The notes below the pieces were generated by a model, which saw only the letters and a list, made by a program, of their open reading frames with translations, was not told where the DNA came from and did not search any database. The position numbers were made by a program, and so were the translations under genes. This document shows positions 7,135 to 8,592 of a stretch of 8,592 nt of DNA, in pieces. The stretch comes from Candidatus Aminicenantota bacterium (lineage in GTDB: Bacteria; Acidobacteriota; Aminicenantia; Aminicenantales; Aminicenantaceae). Position 1 is the first letter of the stretch. Every line of letters begins with the position of its first letter. The stretch spans positions 1 through 8,592 of the forward strand of contig JAFGNQ010000293.1 in the NCBI GenBank assembly GCA_016926925.1. The letters are read 5' to 3'.

Positions 7135-8112
7135 TCAATCCAAATAATCGGACTCCTTGAACCACCGCATTGTGTCTTCGAGCGTATCTTCCAGAGGTCT
7201 GGGATGAAAATCCAATTCTGCCGTGGCTTTTTTATGCGATATATTTTTGTTTCCTGTTTTAACAATCGTCAAAGAATCCAGGGTGTACAGGGGATCGCTT
7301 TTATTCAACCGGGAATATATCTTTAAAAAGGGGAGTCCTATTTTTGCCAATCGGATGGAGCACGTGAGGGCGGGAGGACGCCGATGGCTCAAGCGGGAAA
7401 CCAGCACACAGAGCTCCGGGAGGCTTTTCCAGTGGCCCGAGAGAATGTACCGTTCGCCCGTCCCCCCTCGCGCCATCACTGTTATGGCGGATTGGACAAC
7501 ATCCCGAACATCGACCCAGTCATACCCGCCTCTGATCAGAGCGGGGAGCTTTCCACGGTACATGAGGATAAGAGCTCTTCCCAACAGAGAGGGAGCGAAG
7601 TCGTATGGACCGATCACGGCCGTAGGATTGAGTATGACCGCATTCAATCCCTGCTTGACAGCGTCTTGTACAGCGACTTCGGCCATTGCCTTAGACCGGC
7701 TGTAGGCGATCCTGTCATTCAAGACCAAAGGGCGGTCTTCATTCATCACCTTATCACGAGGCCTGGGATCGAGTGAATGAATGGAACTGAAATGAACGAA
7801 TCGCCGGACACCTGTATCAAGAGCGGCACCCAGAATGTTTCGTGTTCCCTCGACATTCTTCTCAAAAATTTCGTTCTTCCTTCCCTTAATGGAAATGATT
7901 GCGGCCAAATGGAAAACGACATCAACATCTTTAACCAGCGAAAGGAGGGATTTGGGATTCATCAAATCGCCGGAAATGAGCTTCATGCCGAGGCCTTCAA
8001 CTCCCCTGACGTCCCGGTGCACCAAAGCCCGGACGGAATGTCCCTGATTGACCAGCCCGCGGCACAGGTTAGACCCGATATGACCGCTGGCTCCAGTGAC
8101 TGCAATATTCAT
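7135..8112 (-). CDS. NAD(P)-dependent epimerase/dehydratase or reductase (extended SDR)
   Basis: Extended short-chain dehydrogenase/reductase, 325 residues. A Rossmann dinucleotide-binding motif TGASGHIG is at 6-13, the NAAG-like VFHLAA at 67-71, a likely catalytic Ser in HFSS (109-110), and YSRSK with Tyr137 and Lys141. GYDWVDVRDVV (196-206) is typical of the sugar-epimerase / dihydroflavonol-4-reductase-like branch. The C-terminal part (about 225-325) would bind the substrate, which cannot be named; a nucleotide sugar, a sterol/hopanoid-type or a flavonol-like ketone are all possible for this branch. The ATG five codons before the glycine motif is the only sensible start. No Shine-Dalgarno-like sequence precedes it (GATATAGACA), so translation may be coupled to the NTF2-like gene ending 33 bases upstream. 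It is soluble, with no leader or membrane segment. Confidence 0.9.
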   Translation of the reverse strand: MNIAVTGASGHIGSNLCRGLVNQGHSVRALVHRDVRGVEGLGMKLISGDLMNPKSLLSLVKDVDVVFHLAAIISIKGRKNEIFEKNVEGTRNILGAALDTGVRRFVHFSSIHSLDPRPRDKVMNEDRPLVLNDRIAYSRSKAMAEVAVQDAVKQGLNAVILNPTAVIGPYDFAPSLLGRALILMYRGKLPALIRGGYDWVDVRDVVQSAITVMARGGTGERYILSGHWKSLPELCVLVSRLSHRRPPALTCSIRLAKIGLPFLKIYSRLNKSDPLYTLDSLTIVKTGNKNISHKKATAELDFHPRPLEDTLEDTMRWFKESDYLD

Positions 8113-8145
8113 TGTCTATATCAAGAATCCAATGATAAGGCTAAC

Positions 8146-8553
8146 TCAATCATCCTTATTTACCGGAAGTATTGTTCTCCATACGGCAAGCCACTTCCCC
8201 TCATTTCGAGCGAATACAAACAGATCATAGCCTGAGTCGTGGTAGTCTTTCCCGGCGATTTCGTAGTCAATCTCGAATTTGTAATGAGCGACGGCCGTAT
8301 CGTTCCAAACATTGATAGACAATTCCGATTCTTTGACATCCTTGATGTCGGCTATATTAATAAACTCTTCGTAGCTCGCTACGCAAGCCTTTCTTCCCGT
8401 CCCTCCTCCTCTAAATCCTGGACCCGTTACCACTATGTCTTCATGGAAAAATTCCGCAAGATCTTCTGTGTGTCCGTTTATCCAGGCATCATTTATACCT
8501 TTCAGGATATTCCCGATTTCTATACAATCGTTTACTCCGCTTTCAAATTCCAT
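8146..8553 (-). CDS. NTF2-like / SnoaL-like (DUF4440-type) small protein
   Basis: Small cytosolic protein of 135 residues with the look of the NTF2-like cone fold: an N-terminal helix region (GNILKGINDAWINGHTEDLAEFFHEDIVV), a glycine-rich loop, then strands ending in DLFVFARNEGKWLAVWRT, the typical closing strands of SnoaL/DUF4440 proteins. Members act as ketosteroid-isomerase-like enzymes, polyketide cyclases or binding/association domains; the reaction here is not evident. A GTG at 8559 would add two residues, but the AAGGAG (complement of 8561-8566) is one base from that GTG and seven from the ATG at 8553, so the ATG is chosen. It is the first visible gene of the minus-strand row, 33 bases before the SDR gene. 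Pairing of an NTF2-like protein with an SDR can reflect a shared small-molecule pathway, but that is inference. Confidence 0.85.
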   Translation of the reverse strand: MEFESGVNDCIEIGNILKGINDAWINGHTEDLAEFFHEDIVVTGPGFRGGGTGRKACVASYEEFINIADIKDVKESELSINVWNDTAVAHYKFEIDYEIAGKDYHDSGYDLFVFARNEGKWLAVWRTILPVNKDD

Positions 8554-8560
8554 AGACACA

Positions 8561-8566
8561 CTCCTT
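8561..8566 (-). promoter_or_regulatory. Ribosome binding site of the NTF2-like gene (decides its start)
   Basis: The complement reads AAGGAG, a strong Shine-Dalgarno core. Spacing is seven bases to the ATG at 8553, but only one to the GTG at 8559, which favours the ATG. Only 26 bases lie beyond it to the window edge, too few to judge the promoter. Confidence 0.75.
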
Positions 8567-8592
8567 AATAGACAGCTTATTTTTCAAAACCC

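Noticed and set aside
7223..8235. Plus-strand open frames of 130-160 codons opposite the SDR gene
   Set aside because: They are antisense to a gene with intact Rossmann and YxxxK motifs, and their products show no domain.
1..8592. tRNA, rRNA, CRISPR array, insertion sequence or phage genes
   Set aside because: No cloverleaf-like or rRNA-like stretch, no regularly spaced repeats, no transposase or integrase motif was seen on either strand.

Overview
The window is 8.6 kb of bacterial chromosome-like sequence of roughly balanced GC. Genes are densely packed and some have AAGGAG/GAGGAG-type ribosome binding sites. The style of the peptidases (a secreted S9 propeller peptidase and an exported M28 peptidase with a hydrophobic leader ending in ...MGQ) suggests a protein-degrading heterotroph of the Acidobacteriota/Aminicenantes sort. 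That assignment is a low-confidence impression; no rRNA or marker gene is present.

Layout. The left half reads on the + strand. It holds the 3' part of an S9 prolyl-oligopeptidase-type serine peptidase (open at the left edge), then a 247-base spacer with a clear hairpin, then a complete exported M28-type metallopeptidase (2167-4443). The right half reads on the - strand as a tight gene row, in transcription order: a small NTF2/SnoaL-like protein (8553-8146), a short-chain NAD(P)-dependent epimerase/reductase (8112-7135) and an M1 zinc aminopeptidase (7103-4605), with gaps of only 33 and 31 bases. The two halves converge on a 161-base spacer (4444-4604). On the minus strand, that spacer carries a 39-codon stretch ending in TAA that looks like the C-terminus of a PemK/MazF-type toxin with no start of its own. 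I read it as a gene remnant.

How the genes work together. Three unrelated peptidase families (S9, M28, M1) lie side by side. The first two are probably exported or periplasmic and would shorten proteins and peptides outside the cytoplasm. The M1 enzyme has no leader and would finish imported peptides in the cytosol. The epimerase and NTF2-like genes share the M1 transcription unit by position, but nothing in the sequence says what substrate they act on.

No RNA gene, CRISPR array, insertion sequence or phage gene was seen. I do not see a convincing new multi-gene system. The items most worth a second look are the toxin-like remnant behind the M1 gene, the non-canonical metal-site motifs of the M28 protein, and that protein's unassigned C-terminal region.
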